Shown one piece after another: positions 1 to 13,308 of a DNA stretch of 64,000 bases. Both the position numbers and the translations under genes were made by a program. Numbering within the stretch: position 1 is the stretch's first letter; each line of letters opens with the position of its first letter. The notes below the pieces were generated by a model that saw nothing but the letters and a program-made list of their open reading frames with translations, did not search any database and had not been told where the DNA came from. The stretch covers positions 862,305 through 926,304 of the forward strand of contig VXAY01006712.1 of NCBI GenBank assembly GCA_013399855.1. Direction: 5' to 3'. The DNA is from Oxyruncus cristatus (Eukaryota; Chordata; Aves; Passeriformes; Cotingidae).

Positions 1-3000
1 TTTGTTTTGTTTTGTTTTTAATTCTAGTTACGATACAAATCATTTGCAGTCAGGTTCGAGGTGAAAAACCTGGGCAAGGGTTCCAAAGTATAAAATGTGA
101 ACTAATAAAAGCTGGTTTTGTGTGCTGTAGGAAAAGAGGGCTGACCCTTAATGGGAAAAAACCAATCAGTTAATGTGTTCAGCATGGATGCCTTTTAAGG
201 GTCTGATAAATCAGTTGTGTGGTTTAACATTGAACAAAGCCCTTTTAAAAAATAACTGTCTGATAGTGTTCCTTAAATTGTTAATGGGAAGTGATAGCTG
301 TAGACCTCCTTCCTTCTTTTGCAAGATATCTCAGTGTCTTTTGCTTAGGGACTCCCTGTCTGTGGCAGCAGTGTTGGCCAGCAGCTGGTGGCTTGGTGTG
401 GCCAGAGTCCTCTGGGGCAGCCAAAGGCTGACTGGGATGTTAGGTGTGGTAAGAATCTAGGGAGGCTTTGACCCACACTTTTCAACAAACAGGAACTCAA
501 CCAGGCATGCATTAAGGAGGGACAGTTACTGCTGGGATGGCCAGCCCTTGAAGTTTGTGCCGTCTGAGGGGCATTAAGAGCGTGGACTTAGTTTTCTTTG
601 TAAATTAGGTGCAGAGTTATTTACCTTTCTTGTGTTTAACCATGACTCCTTTTTTTAACATCTCGATGCTAAATTTTTGTCCCCCATTTTTTGTAATCAT
701 GTGGAGTCTGGCGTAGCAAGGTCAGCCCGAGTGGCAGCAGGGCTTTCCTTTGAGGCCTTTACACCCTTCTTGCACTCATGGGACAAGGACAGAGGACCAG
801 GGACAGGGAGGAACAGCCACCAGCCCTTCACTGCTGGCAGGTGATGTGACAGAAGAGCCATGCCCCTGCAGCAGTGGCCTTTGGAAAGGGCTGCTGGAGC
901 TGAACAGAGCCAGGACAAACCTGCTCTGAGGGATGGGTGGGAAGGACGTTGTTCTGCTTTCCCCTCAACTAATGATTGAGAGAGGTGCAGCGCTGCCATG
1001 TCTGCTTTTGGCAGCACTACAAAAATGGCCTGCATCTCTAGTAATTTGTGCCTCTTACCTGGTTTTTACACATCACAGTATTTTCCATGGTAAGCACTGC
1101 TGTGTCAGGGTCCTGCCCTGCTGTGTCCCTGCATGCCTGGCCACTGCCCCCCTGGCTCCCCATGCCTGACAGAGGGAGCAGGCTCTGAGTGTCTGGGAAG
1201 CTTGTCCCCCATCCTTTGCCCTTCCAGTGGTTTTTGGGGGAACAGTGTTGTGTGGTAGGGTTTGGCTTGCATGGCAAACGGCTGAAATGGTGGTTTGTGA
1301 GCATATGGGTCCAAGCTAACTTCCAATCCAGCGCTGGCAAGGGAGAGCAAACCAAACTCCGGCACAGGGAAGGTGGGGACCGTGTCCTCCACAACAGCTT
1401 TAGTGGCCTGTGGCCTGTGTAATGTTGGTGAAGAGTTGCTGCTTTGTGTCTATTGAAGTTGGATTCATCAAAAATGGCATAAAAAAGGAGGTTTCATGAG
1501 TAAGATGTCTTCCAGAGGATTTGTATTTGGTACAGGGCCTGTCGTGAGGGCTGGGCTCTCTCACTTTTGGGTAGTGATGCTGTTAATAAGGTTGTCTCGT
1601 GTGTGATGTGGGAGTATTCTTTGTCCAAACTGATGTGTTTTGTCCGAATGCTAACCCATGCCACCCAGGCTATCAGGTTTCTGTGATTTCCAGGGCTCCC
1701 TTAAAATGCAGCATTGGATTGTATTTTTTTTTCTTTTACCATTTTGGTGTTGCTGAGGTTTTTTTCAACATCCTCTCAATTCTGTAGGTATCATTTTTTA
1801 AAGCATTTTTTCCTGTTTTGTTGAGGCACTTCATGGGGCAGACAGCTCTTGTCCCTGAAATGTTTAAGCTTGGTTGAGGGACAGACTGGGTTTCTTCATT
1901 GCTTGAAGAAGGTAAGTGCAGATGGTAATGGATCTGAGTGATTTCTGCTGAGTGATGAAGGCAAGAGGTTTGGCTTGTAGTGGATGAAAAGGGAATGACT
2001 CAAAACGTTTAATTTGGTTTCTGTAATCTCATTTGTTCCTTTCTTTTGCAGACTTACATTTTACGTGGTGGGAATAAGAGAATGAAGGTGATTTTGTGTG
2101 CCTTCGGACTTAGATTGAAGAGAAGTGTGTGTATTCATGGTGTGGTCAAAGTTGTGTCACAAGAAAAATCTGTTGTAACTGTCTCAGTAGCATATCTCTT
2201 GTCCTTATTTAGTCAGAAGGACTCCTACCTGACATAACTTTATCCATGTGAAGGGATGTACCATCACTCAAAAAGGAATGCATAACTGTTCTAAGGCTTA
2301 TTTTTTGCTTCTTAACCCTGGGAGTGCTTTTCCTGTGCTGAACTGGCTTAAGTTGCATAACTTAAGGAAATATTTTTGTGTACTGAAATAATAGCTGATT
2401 TTAAAAGAAATAAGAACAAACCCAAAGCTAAAATGAAACCTCAAGAAACTGTTTTACCTATGCCCCCATGTGTTGTGTAACAAGAGTGTCTGTGTCTTAG
2501 AAGATTCTGGAAACTATAAATGTCTGCTGGAGGCTTCTCCTTTCAGTAACTCCAGAGCTACCAAAATTGACTTGATACCAGAGGACTCCAATGCTGACAG
2601 CCCCTAGAGGCTGGTGGTGTCAGTCATGACTGTGGCCTCTGAACTTGGTTCCTTTGAAACTTGAGGTTTTTGGACAGACATTGTCTGAACGTCTGAAAAA
2701 ACCAGTTCTGAAAGCCACTTCCAAGGATGTGTTTGAAAGTTTGGGAGTTTTATTGTAATGTCTTAGCCATTATGAGCTGATCCTATGTATGTTTTTAATG
2801 TGTGGTGCTTGCGTATCAGTTTAGCGAGGCTCACAAAAGCATGGTTTAGCCTTCTTCCATTATCTTGTTTGCCTGTGAAGGAGTACAGGATACTACCTGA
2901 GTCCTGGAGTTGGTAAGTGCTAGAAAATGTTTACAGTGGGATAAATTCAAGAAGCATTACCTGTATGACTTAGCAAAGAAAAGGTAATGGGCATAGATGA

Positions 3001-5501
3001 ATAAATACACATGATGGGGAGGAAAAATGTGCATTACTCCTTAGACTAATGTACGTAGCACCTCGATGTTTGGAAGCTGAAGGCGGGTATTTCAGGACAG
3101 TAATAAAGCACACTTATGTAACAGGAAACTGGTAATGTACTATACCTCTGCAGGAGGCTGTATGTTGGGGACTATCTGCTTTTCTAGAGCAGATTCTCAC
3201 TTCAGCTGACTCGTGGAGGGGTTTAGCAGCCCCTGTTACGCAGGAGGGCAAACAGATTTTTCGGTGACAGCTTTGGCTTTGTTAGCTGCATGTTTTTTTC
3301 CATCCGTATCTTCCCTCCTGTAAATGCCTGCCGTGTAATGATTGATCTTTGTGAGTCTGTTTTATTGCTTACAGTCCTCTCCCCTTCTAATTCATAGCTC
3401 TTGGGTTACCTACCTCTGTGCTTTGGCTTCTTAACATCGTTTCATCTGTACCCTAATTTAGAAGCAGAGACATTTGAAAGTAGGAGATATGCTGTGCTTG
3501 GGAGAATTACAGCTTACAACTACTTTTCAAAGTTCTTTTAGTCGATTGTGAAGATAGCATTAAGCCTATACCTTCATAAACTTGGGGTCAAAAAAGGTAA
3601 TGAATTTTAAGCCGTTCTTTAAAGTCTTCATCTGTCATTTTCACGAGATTATCACTTACAGGCACTTGACATCAGCCAACCCAGATCCATACTGCTAATT
3701 GAAAAACATTTTCTCCCTACGTGAATTCCTAAATCATGTGGGCTCATTACATAACCTGACACTAACAGGCTGTGATAGAATAAATCACCACCATTAGAGG
3801 GCCTTTACTTGTCTCGGCCTGTTATTTCATTTTGTTCTGGGGTTCTTTCGTTACTAGTTTCTGAAGCTTTGGATGTTCTTTCATCTATTTAGCTGCTCTT
3901 AGGAAAATTGGGATGAAAGTATTGATTTTGCTGTTTGGAGTTGGTCCTCATGTTGTGCCAGCTGTGATTGCTGTTTGTAGTTGGTGCGGCTGATAAAAAT
4001 CACAGTTTAGAAACAGTGTTGATATGAATATGAATCGATTTAACAGCACCAGTAGTTCAAAGTTGCTCTTTCGTTCCTTTATGCAAGGAACTTCCTCCTT
4101 ACCTTTTCGTTCTGGCAAGTGTTTTGCAACTTTTATCAGATTTTTTTTTTTGTTGAAGAAGAACTGCCATATTACAAAGGTTTTGAAAGAAGTGAAGATC
4201 TGATTTTTTTTTTTTTTTTTGCGATGCTTGTCTCATAGTCAAGTGTCAGAATGTTGTATTTTATTCATACATTTAAAAAGTTGCAAAAGAGCACTAAGTA
4301 TGGCGATCGGGGAGGAGGGAAGGAGGGTAAACTGACCTTCCCTGGGAGCTATTTTGCACTGTCTTCTCTAGCTAATCACAGTGGCTAAGTGGTGTGCTGT
4401 CGGACTTAAAGTCTGATGGCGTTTATGAAAGGGTGCTGTTCAGTCAATAACTGTAATAGAAAATGTAAGTTTTGTTTTGTTTTTACAAAGTGTTTTCACC
4501 TCTTCTTTCAGTGCAAGATCTCTTTTTGCTGTTATGTTTGTTGATGAGAAGCCCTGCTACCTGCAGAAATCCTTGTTGACTGTGCAACAGTCACCTTTTG
4601 TTCTCCAGCTGAATATGTAAAAGACTGACTAACAATGGTTTCCTTATGTGATGGCTCCTGAATGCGCTGTTGCCTGATGGGCAAGGAAGCTGTCAACTTT
4701 AATTAATGGACAGTCTGTTAGTACAGTTTGTTTGTTTGAACTGTGCTAGGAGGCCCATTGGTCAGTGATACACTAACTTACAGGAATATTTGTTGTCTGC
4801 CTTGGGAACCTCTCAGACTGGTCTGTGAATTGCAGCATCAAAAATTCACTGATGGGTAGAAAAGTTAGACTTGCACCAGTAGCTGTGAATTATGATTTAT
4901 CTGCTTTGAAGCTCCCCTTCTGAGTGACAGCCTTAGCATCCAGCTCTTCTGACGGAGAAGTTAAGTGGGTGCCATCCACACTTGGGCAGGGTTTTAATCA
5001 CAGACTTGATTCTACTTCTCAAGACTGTAGTACTCACATAAATCAATTTAGGAACTGCAGTGCTTTCTCTTTGGGACCCCATGATGGTCTACATTTATAC
5101 TGAGGTAGATATACCTTTTAAAACAGAGTTTTTCATACCCATTGCTCAGGGGTGCATAGCATGAGAATGAAAGGTTAATGAAATGCCCGCATGTGAAGGT
5201 CTTAGTTGTATGTTAACTTTTCCTTTGGCAGCTCTAAGCTGTCCTGATTATAGCTTTTGTAAAAAGCTTTTGTCTCTGCTACAGCTGTTGAGACTGTACC
5301 GTGTGTTGTGGTCAGTCTGTCACTGTTCATTGAGCTGGAGGGTGCAGCCATTAATTACTCATTCCACTATGTGTTTCTCTACCAGTTTTGCATTTGGAAT
5401 CCTGTGATGACCATACCAGTCTAACTTCAATAGAGTGATGTGGAAGAATTTGACTGAACATCAGTTTTTAAATGTTTCTTCAAAAAACAGTGTCTTTCTG
5501 A

Positions 5502-5706
5502 TTTTTTGGTGTGTGTGTGTTTTTTTGGTTGTTTTTTTGGTTTTTTTGTTCGTTTGATTTTGTTGTTTTTGTTTTGTTTTGGTTTTTGTTTGGGGTTTTT
5601 GTTTGTTTTTCTTGGGGGGGTTGTTTGTTTTTGTTTGTTTGGGGGTTTTGTTTGTTTTTGTTTGGTTGTTTGTTTTTTTTGTGTGTGTGTGTGATTTTTT
5701 TTTGTT
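5502..5706 (+). repeat. Degenerate G/T low-complexity tract
   Basis: About 205 bases are almost only T and G: runs of T (3-9) broken by G runs of 1-7 and bounded by (GT)n at both ends. Long open frames on both strands here are artefacts of composition (F/V/C/G on one strand, K/N/Q/T on the other) and are not genes. Confidence 0.9.
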
Positions 5707-7719
5707 CAGGCAGCCAGCAAAGGCTGCAAAAAGTTGCATCAGGCTGAGGGCTGTGAGACTGTGGAACTGTAATGCAGTTGGTTTGTGTGTTTGCTGTACC
5801 TGTTGCCTCGGTTTTGCAAATCATCCTTTATGGTACTTCTTCAGTCTTCAACATGTCATGGCAAGTAAATTTTAAACACACTAACTGTGCTCGTTCATAC
5901 TTTTTTTGTGATATCCAAGTGGCAAGGCCAGCTTGTGGTAGAAATTGTACTTCTGAACTTGTGGTCAGGCATTTATCTGCTCTCTCTCACAGCACTGAAA
6001 TGGCTCGTGGCGTTCTGCACTTACTGAAATTGGGAGACAAACGAGCAAACAAACAGGCTTCAGCATAGGTGACTTATCCCTTTCTGTTTTTCCTCACTGC
6101 TCCCTTTTTTTCCTGCTGGCCATTTGTGATTGTCGCACACGTCATTATGGTCACACAGTGCTGAAGCATTATGTCTGTGCCACAGTTTGCTGGCTTTCAT
6201 TGGCCTGGGAATGGAGGAGGACTGTGGGAGAGCTGCCATTCAGTGATACTTTTTTTTTTGGTTGTTGTTTTTAAATCTTCTGGGAGCAGCTCACATTGAG
6301 GCTGGGGGTAAGAATGGAGTGACACAAGGTCTGGGGTGGGAAGAGAGCAAAGGTGGCATGATCTGCATTAAGTCCTGCTATTCTGAACTCCAGATTTTCC
6401 ACTCTTTAGAACACCTGTGTTGCAAGCTTTGACATGTTATCAGTACTGTTGAAGGTCAGAATCCTTTAGCTGTGTGTGGCAATTGTGTTTCAGGGGCGCT
6501 CAGTGGCTGTTTTTGACATGTGTTCCCGTGTGTGTGTCGTGGGAACACAGCTTGTGCATTTGCACTTGTGTTTTATTCAGTCCCCTGACACCAAAATGGG
6601 ACTTCCAGAACCTGCGTGGTCCAGCCTTTCGTTATGCTTCTCACCTTCCCTGGAGCTCAAACACAGGTTAACATGAGACTTCAGATAGAATAGGTTGGTA
6701 TTTTGCAGTGTTTTCTTGTCCCAGAAGGCTGTTAACCCTGTGTGTGCTGTGAGCTCATGAGACCTGTGTCAGAGTTTATGCCAAATCTCTGGTGCAAGTT
6801 CCAGAAGGAAAATTATATAAAAAAGATTCAGAAGATACCTAAATGCAATAACAAATTGAGGACACAGGTGGACCAGTGGAAACCCCAGCTTGTGAGGAAC
6901 ACATGAAAGATGCTTTGTTCCATGGCAGCAACAGGAGTAGTTTCCAGTGTGTTTTCTCTAGTTGGCAGAATTTCAGTCAAAACCTTAACACTTCCCAAAA
7001 CTTTAGTTCTGCACAGTGAAGGAGACAGAGCATATTTTTCTTGAAAATCTGCAGTTAAATGAGCTTTCACTTTTTTCCCTGCATTAGTATTAAAATTTGT
7101 CTAGCTCTGTAGTGAGCTACATTCAGAAACTAAAAGTAATGTCACACCTCCTTTTCTCCCTGTAAAAGCAAATGGCCTAGTTTTTCAGCTGGGTAAATTT
7201 CTTGAACCAGCATAAATTTTAACTTTAATGGGTTTTATTTGCCTCTTAAGAACAAGGAAAAAAACCCTGTGAACATGTATCTTTCTGCATCTCTCATCCT
7301 AGTATATATGTTACATATTTACTGCTGTGCAAGTGTCCCTCCGGATACCGTCAAGCTAGTGATTGTATAAAGTCTGTGTTTTTCTGCATGTGTGCCTGGT
7401 CATGTTCTTCTCATCCCCTGGGTGATGACATTTTGTTCCTGGTTGGTGGAGGTGGAGAGAAGCCTGTGTCATGATCATCATGGCTAGGCTTCACGAACGA
7501 AGATTAGAGTGAAGCCTGTGTACACTGCTGACAGGTCTCAGCATCTCCATTAATGCACTGCTAATATTTGTTCAGATTATCTCCTGTCTCCTCCCTGACA
7601 GATTTCAAACAAGTGAGTGTGGGGGCTTTTCCGGCGAAGCAAATTTCAAGCAGTTGGGTGGTTTACAATCGCTTTAATCCTTGATAAATAACACTGATCA
7701 GACACCAAGGGGGAGAGAA

Positions 7720-7733
7720 CTGCGCGCGCGCAG
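7720..7733. repeat. Perfect 14-bp (CG)n palindrome
   Basis: ctgcgcgcgcgcag is self-complementary and holds five alternating CG steps in a CpG-poor, AT-rich background. Such alternation can form Z-DNA or a small cruciform. Function is unknown. Confidence 0.6.
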
Positions 7734-10700
7734 ATGTGACTCAAGGCACTAACCTGGAAAATATGTTTTTGCTTAATTTGTTTTTATATATCCAGGAAGG
7801 ATATTCTCCAGAACATGTCCAATCTGAGAAGTGCTACAGCAAGCAGCAGTATGGGTCCCTGCCTTAATTATTTTAGTAGGATCCCTGGTTTGGGAGATTC
7901 CCCTGCAGTTTGGGGGAGCACTGCTTCTCTCTTTGCTGTGTTGGTAGGAATGCCAGCATTCTCCCCATGTGGCCTAGGCTGGTTCAGAATGCAGTGGGGG
8001 ATAATGCTCAGAATTTTCATTAATGTGAAAAGAGGAGAAGGAGTTGGATAATAGCCGTTTGAGCAGTAATTTGCTAAGTAGCCATTGACTCCCAAGTGCA
8101 GACTCCCATGACACGCTTGATTAGAGGATCTTTTCCTTTCTTTTTACACAGTGATGAGATGTGTGTTGTTGGCTGCCTGTTTCCTGGCCTGAGACCAGGA
8201 GTATTTAGGGACTGTCAGTGAAATGGAGGGCACAGCATACTGGCAGCGTTCAGTGCTGGTGTCCACAGGATGTGCAACAAGGCCCATCCTGCCAGTGGTC
8301 TGTGGACGTGGCTTCTTACCTGTCCTTACACACAGAGGGTGAGCCGACACTGTTCAGTTACTAAAGCTTTTGCCATCAGGGCACAAGTTCTCAGGCAGTG
8401 CAGAGGAGGAGAGGTGTATTTGTGTCTTCTAAATCACTGAGTGTAGCAAACACCCTACTTATACCATTTTCCTTTGAATTACCGAGTGATTTTGCTTCTT
8501 AGAACAGGAGGTGCTGTGTGTCTTCAACACTTGTGGCACTGTCTTAGTGCCTTCTGCTTTGATTTTCATGAACCTTATGTTTCAGTCACTTACCACGTGC
8601 AGAATGAGGAAATGGCACCATTTTCAGTGGGAGAACTGGCTTCTTGGAGTAGTTTAGTTTGGGCCTTATGGAGTTCCTCTGATAGCTTTGTCCTGGTTTG
8701 GGAGCACTCTGTTAGCCACATGTTATTTGAGAGGAGTTAGCTATGCCTGTAACAGTAGCCACATGATTGCTTTTGGAGAATCCCAACACTGGAGAAACAA
8801 AAGTAATATTACTTTTTTTTTTTTTCCCCCTGTATAAAAATCAGAAATGACAGCCTTGCTTTCACTGTGAAAAAGCCAGATTTGGAAGGCACACTTACTT
8901 AATGAATGCAAGTAAAAGACGGATTTTATTACAGAGAAGTCTGGGAGAAAAACTCTAAATTGAGAATTTCTTGTTTCTCTTCATGCTGCAGCAGGCTTGG
9001 CTCTGTGAAGAAGCAGCTCTTTGACAATATGTTCTGAACTGTGAACACGGAATTTTGTCACTTAGTGCTGCAAGAGCAGAGCAAATGTTCACACCCAGGT
9101 TTTGGTGTATTGAATTTTGTTGCTGGTTTTTTTTGGTTTTTTTTTTTTTTTTACAGCAGCTTTACTTTGATTTTTGCCTGTCCTGTGCTACTGCCATAAC
9201 TTTCACCAGGTGATTACTGAAATTTTGAATATGCAATCTTAATGTGTTAAATGTGAGTCCCACTGAGAAACCATGCTTTTTGGAAACTGCCATAGAAAAC
9301 ACTTGAAAGAGAGGTTCTTCTCCGTTTCTTGTCACCAGCCTTCTGCAACAAGTCTTGCTATGTGTACAACAAAACCCCAAATATGCATACTGTGTGTTCA
9401 TGCTCTTGCTCTTGGGATCTGAAGGCTCTGTTTCCCTGCAAATGAACCTAGGGGTTTTTTTTTTTATTGTGCCACTTGTAGTTTCTTGATTTGTTTTGTT
9501 TGGTTTTTTTTTTTTTTTGGTTGTTGCTGTTCATGATGTTTTGTTTGTAACTGAGCACAAACATTAATTGTGTTGAAAAGTAATCTAAAGAGCCAGGCAA
9601 AATGCAAGGCTCATGGTACTATGATGAATGTGTTTTCTGTTCCCAGATGACTTGCACTGCTAATAATTTCAGAGGTGTCTTGGATACACAAGGAAACAGG
9701 TTTTTTAACCTTTCTGATCTTGCATTGTGACTGAAGGGTGTATTTTTCAGTTGGAAACCCACACTTCAGCCTATTTATACTGCCAGATGCAGCAGAAGTT
9801 AATCCTGTGCTGGAATACATCTCTTTGAAAAACCATGTTTTAAGCTGCTGCCAGAGGGGGTGATAACAGATGGGGGAATTGTAGAAATGGGCCTCTGAGT
9901 TTGGAGTGTTAAAAGTCAATGTACGTTATGTATCTGTACTCTGTGTAAAGGCAGTAACTGCACAGAGGAGTCCTGCCTCATGTTCATTCCTTGTTTGGCT
10001 GTGCCTCTTTCAGGGCCCTTGCCCTGGATATTCTGGGAGGATGGGCAACATCCTCATAGCTGAAACGAACTGCTGCAGGTGTGTGGCAATTACATTGTGT
10101 GACAGCACTTTCCTGTAGCCTCTACAGCAGTTGTTTTAAATCTGTGTTTCCTGCTTGGTATTTTACAGATGGGTTGGATAGAGTTCCCAAAATCTTAAGT
10201 GAACGTAAGTTTTTAATTTCATGGCTGTGCTTCTGTGAGCCTTAACACTGAGTTAAAACTGTGGATCAGTTAGCTTACTTGATTGGAGACTGTTTACATT
10301 ACCAGATAATACATTCAAATATTTAAAAACAAGCATTGCAAGTTTCAATTTCATATTCGTATTGCAACTTACTAGTCTGTTGCCTTTCTTCAAAATGCAA
10401 ACATTGCCAAAAATGTTGTCAGTAATATGATATCTGCATATGATTATACGAGCAAAATATTTCCAGTGAATTTTTCTTCTATTTCTTGCTTTGCTTTTTG
10501 CAAAGGTTGTAGCCTTGGGATGCTAGCCAGGCTTTGAACTGCAAAAGAGAGCATAAAGAATCCAGGATGTTTTTAGAATAATCTGAACTGTGAACAGATG
10601 GCTTCATTAAATTCTCTTTAGGAACAAGGAGAGCAGTTGCTGCTTTTGGAACAAAATTGGCTACAGCAACTGCTTGTACATTACCATCCCACGTGTGTGG

Positions 10701-13112
10701 CAGGTAGTATATTTGTGCAGTTTTATGTATAGCAGTTGGTCCATACACCTTCAAAATACAGATTCAGGAGAGTGCTGCCACTGCAATGTGAAATGATAGG
10801 TGCAAATGAGAACAAAAGACTGTTCATCAGTAAACTTTCTGCACGTTTGAAATCTTGGGCAGGGGAAGCTCTGCTATGTGCTTTACTTTTTGCTCCTTAA
10901 CCCCAGAGCTCTGTTCTTCGCCAGAAAATCTTTGCTTTTACTTTTTTGCCTTCCTTTCTGGACAATCCTGTGGAAAAAAATATACCAAAATGTAGCTATA
11001 AATGACTTGTGAAGGAGAGTGATATAAAAAGGGTAATTTTCTTCTTTTAGGACATAAAGACTTCTGGCAGAAGTATATCAAGAGTGTGGTTGATCAGGAT
11101 TTCAGTGTTCTTGTGTTGATCAAAGTTAATTGTCTACAGTGCGAGGAAATCTTCACTTTGCTTGCACCTAAGCTGTAATTAGGTACTTGATGCTCAATTT
11201 TCTGCCAGTCCTTCCACACCCAAAGTTAAAAGCCAACTTCTTAAGTGTTGGTCAAGGCAAAGACTCTCAAGTTATGACATCTGAATAGTGTGCTACAAGC
11301 AGAAGAATGTCTGAGCTTTAAAGATGGGGATGACTTTAAGGAGGAGAATTTGAAGCTGACATTTGTTCTCGTAGATGCAAAGTCATAGATGTAGGAGACT
11401 GTAGTACCTTTTATGCCCTTCTAGAGTTGTGTGTTTCCTTTAATCCGTTGTCTTTAAAATTAAATTTGAAGGCAGTAAACATAGCATCTGTGAAGACTGC
11501 TGTAATGATAAATTTTATCAGTATTGATTACTACATATTCATTCTTTTGTCCGTGAAATGCCTCTTTATTACAAATTAGATATTAGCCTGTTATAAGTAG
11601 TGGAGGAGGACTGGTGGATCTGCTGCTGGTGGGTCTGAACTCATGTTAAGGCTTGTCTGTTGATGCAGGCTATATTCTGGGGAAGACAGGCTCTAATCAA
11701 ACTTCTTTGCTGGTTTCAGCTCTATATTCTATTAAGCAGGTAGTCTGGGGCAGTGGCATTGGAACGGATTTGTTGTCTGAGATCATTGAGTGAGATGAAT
11801 GTCTTTATTTATGAAAGTGGTTGAACATCACTTTTTCACCATACTGAACTAAACACTTCTGTGTAATACTTGTGCAGAAGTTTGTATGTGCATGTTTACA
11901 CACAGATCAAGTCCATGTTTTTTTCCTGTGTTTGCTTTTTTAAGGGTTAATTTGTAATGTACACATGCATTACAGAAACTGTCTGAACCAGACATCATAT
12001 TGCTGGAGGAAATTTTGTGCTTAATTAGGATCAATACATTCCACAATGAGAGTAGAAAATGACCTTGTATTTGGAAGGATGAAACTACTGACGTGTTGTT
12101 GGCCTCGTTTCAAGTTTTTGCCTGCGTTATTCTCACCCTGGGTTCTTCTGTTAAATTTTTTATGTCTATAATACTGTCTTTTTATGTGTGTGTTCTCCAG
12201 AACTGTATGTGGTACTAAGAGAGCTGGACAGTGCCACTATTTTGATAGAAGTATCTGAGCAGATCCTCTGTAAATGCAGTTCTGGCCCTAGTTATTTCTC
12301 AGCTGCCACTGCCTGTAAGACAAACCTTTTGGACTTACCCTGGAACACTTTAGTTAAAACAGTCACAGCTGTAGGGGGAACACTTCCCCCCACTTAGTGG
12401 TGTATCAAGTGTTTTCCAAGATTGGCAGCATTTTTCCTGTGTCGTTTCTTTGCTCCATCTCCTTGTTGCTGGAAGGTGTAGCAAGTGCTGCATAGGGCTG
12501 TGGGGACCCTAATGGGCAGGTCTTTTAGATCCCAGTTTGTATCCTATTTTCCTCTTTCCTTCAACCAAGAACCAAATGTTGTATAACCATAGTTTGGGTA
12601 CATCAGTGACTTTTAGCAATACATGCTGCCAGAAATAGCCTTGTTAAACTCCAGGCCTTACACGTCCTTTGGACAGGAACTCAGTCATGTATTTGTGTCT
12701 GTCATTCTTTCTTGATATTTTGCAAACATCTCACAGAAAAGACTGCTAAGCCATTCGGACATCTGGGCTGAATCACTTCGAACCAGCTTCTGTGAGCAAA
12801 TGTTTCTACCCATTCACATAGAGAAATGTTAGCTGCAAAGCCTGGGATGTTGTGCCACATAGATGAAGGGCTTATTGTGGTTATGATTAACTAAATTCAC
12901 TCAGCTTTTTCTGACTGTGGCTTTTTCCCCGTGAAGACAGAAACAATTGCCGCTTTGCAGTCTAGGTTCTTTTGATCTTTAGATCCATGGAAATTCTCTC
13001 CTTTTGCCCTTGCTCTGTTTAGCTTCTGTCAACCACAGACCCTTTATAAGCAGAAGAAAAGGAAGGACTGTCTGCAGACATATCGCAGAGCAGTGTGCCT
13101 CTGGTCAGCCTT

Positions 13113-13308
13113 GGTTGGGAGGAAATAGCGCACAACATCTGAAAACATCTTTTGTTAGTGATGATAATATTTTTTGTGCTGGTGGAATAAATTATCAGTT
13201 GAATTATTGTTTTTTTGGATCCAGCATAGGGCCTCCTTTGTGCCTTAATCTCGCTTATGGGAGTGTTTTAGAACCTGGTTCCCCTCTGCGTCTGAGTGGG
13301 TCGGAACA
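13113..13308 (+). mobile_element. Related LTR fragment or short solo LTR
   Basis: 13211-13308 aligns with 21431-21524 at roughly 84% by eye, sharing ggatccagcat, tttgtgcctta, tgttttagaa and tggttcccctctgc. It ends in GGAACA like its sister. An AATAAA lies about 25 bases upstream, consistent with a plus-oriented R region. The repeat gcct, with ca before each copy, at 13108-13111 and 13309-13312 could be a short target duplication that would start the element at TGGTTGGG, but this is weak. Only the 13211-13308 part is well supported. Confidence 0.5.

Noticed and set aside
5461..5875. Several overlapping open frames on both strands
   Set aside because: They arise from the G/T low-complexity tract; the translations are two- to four-letter repeats with no coding signal.
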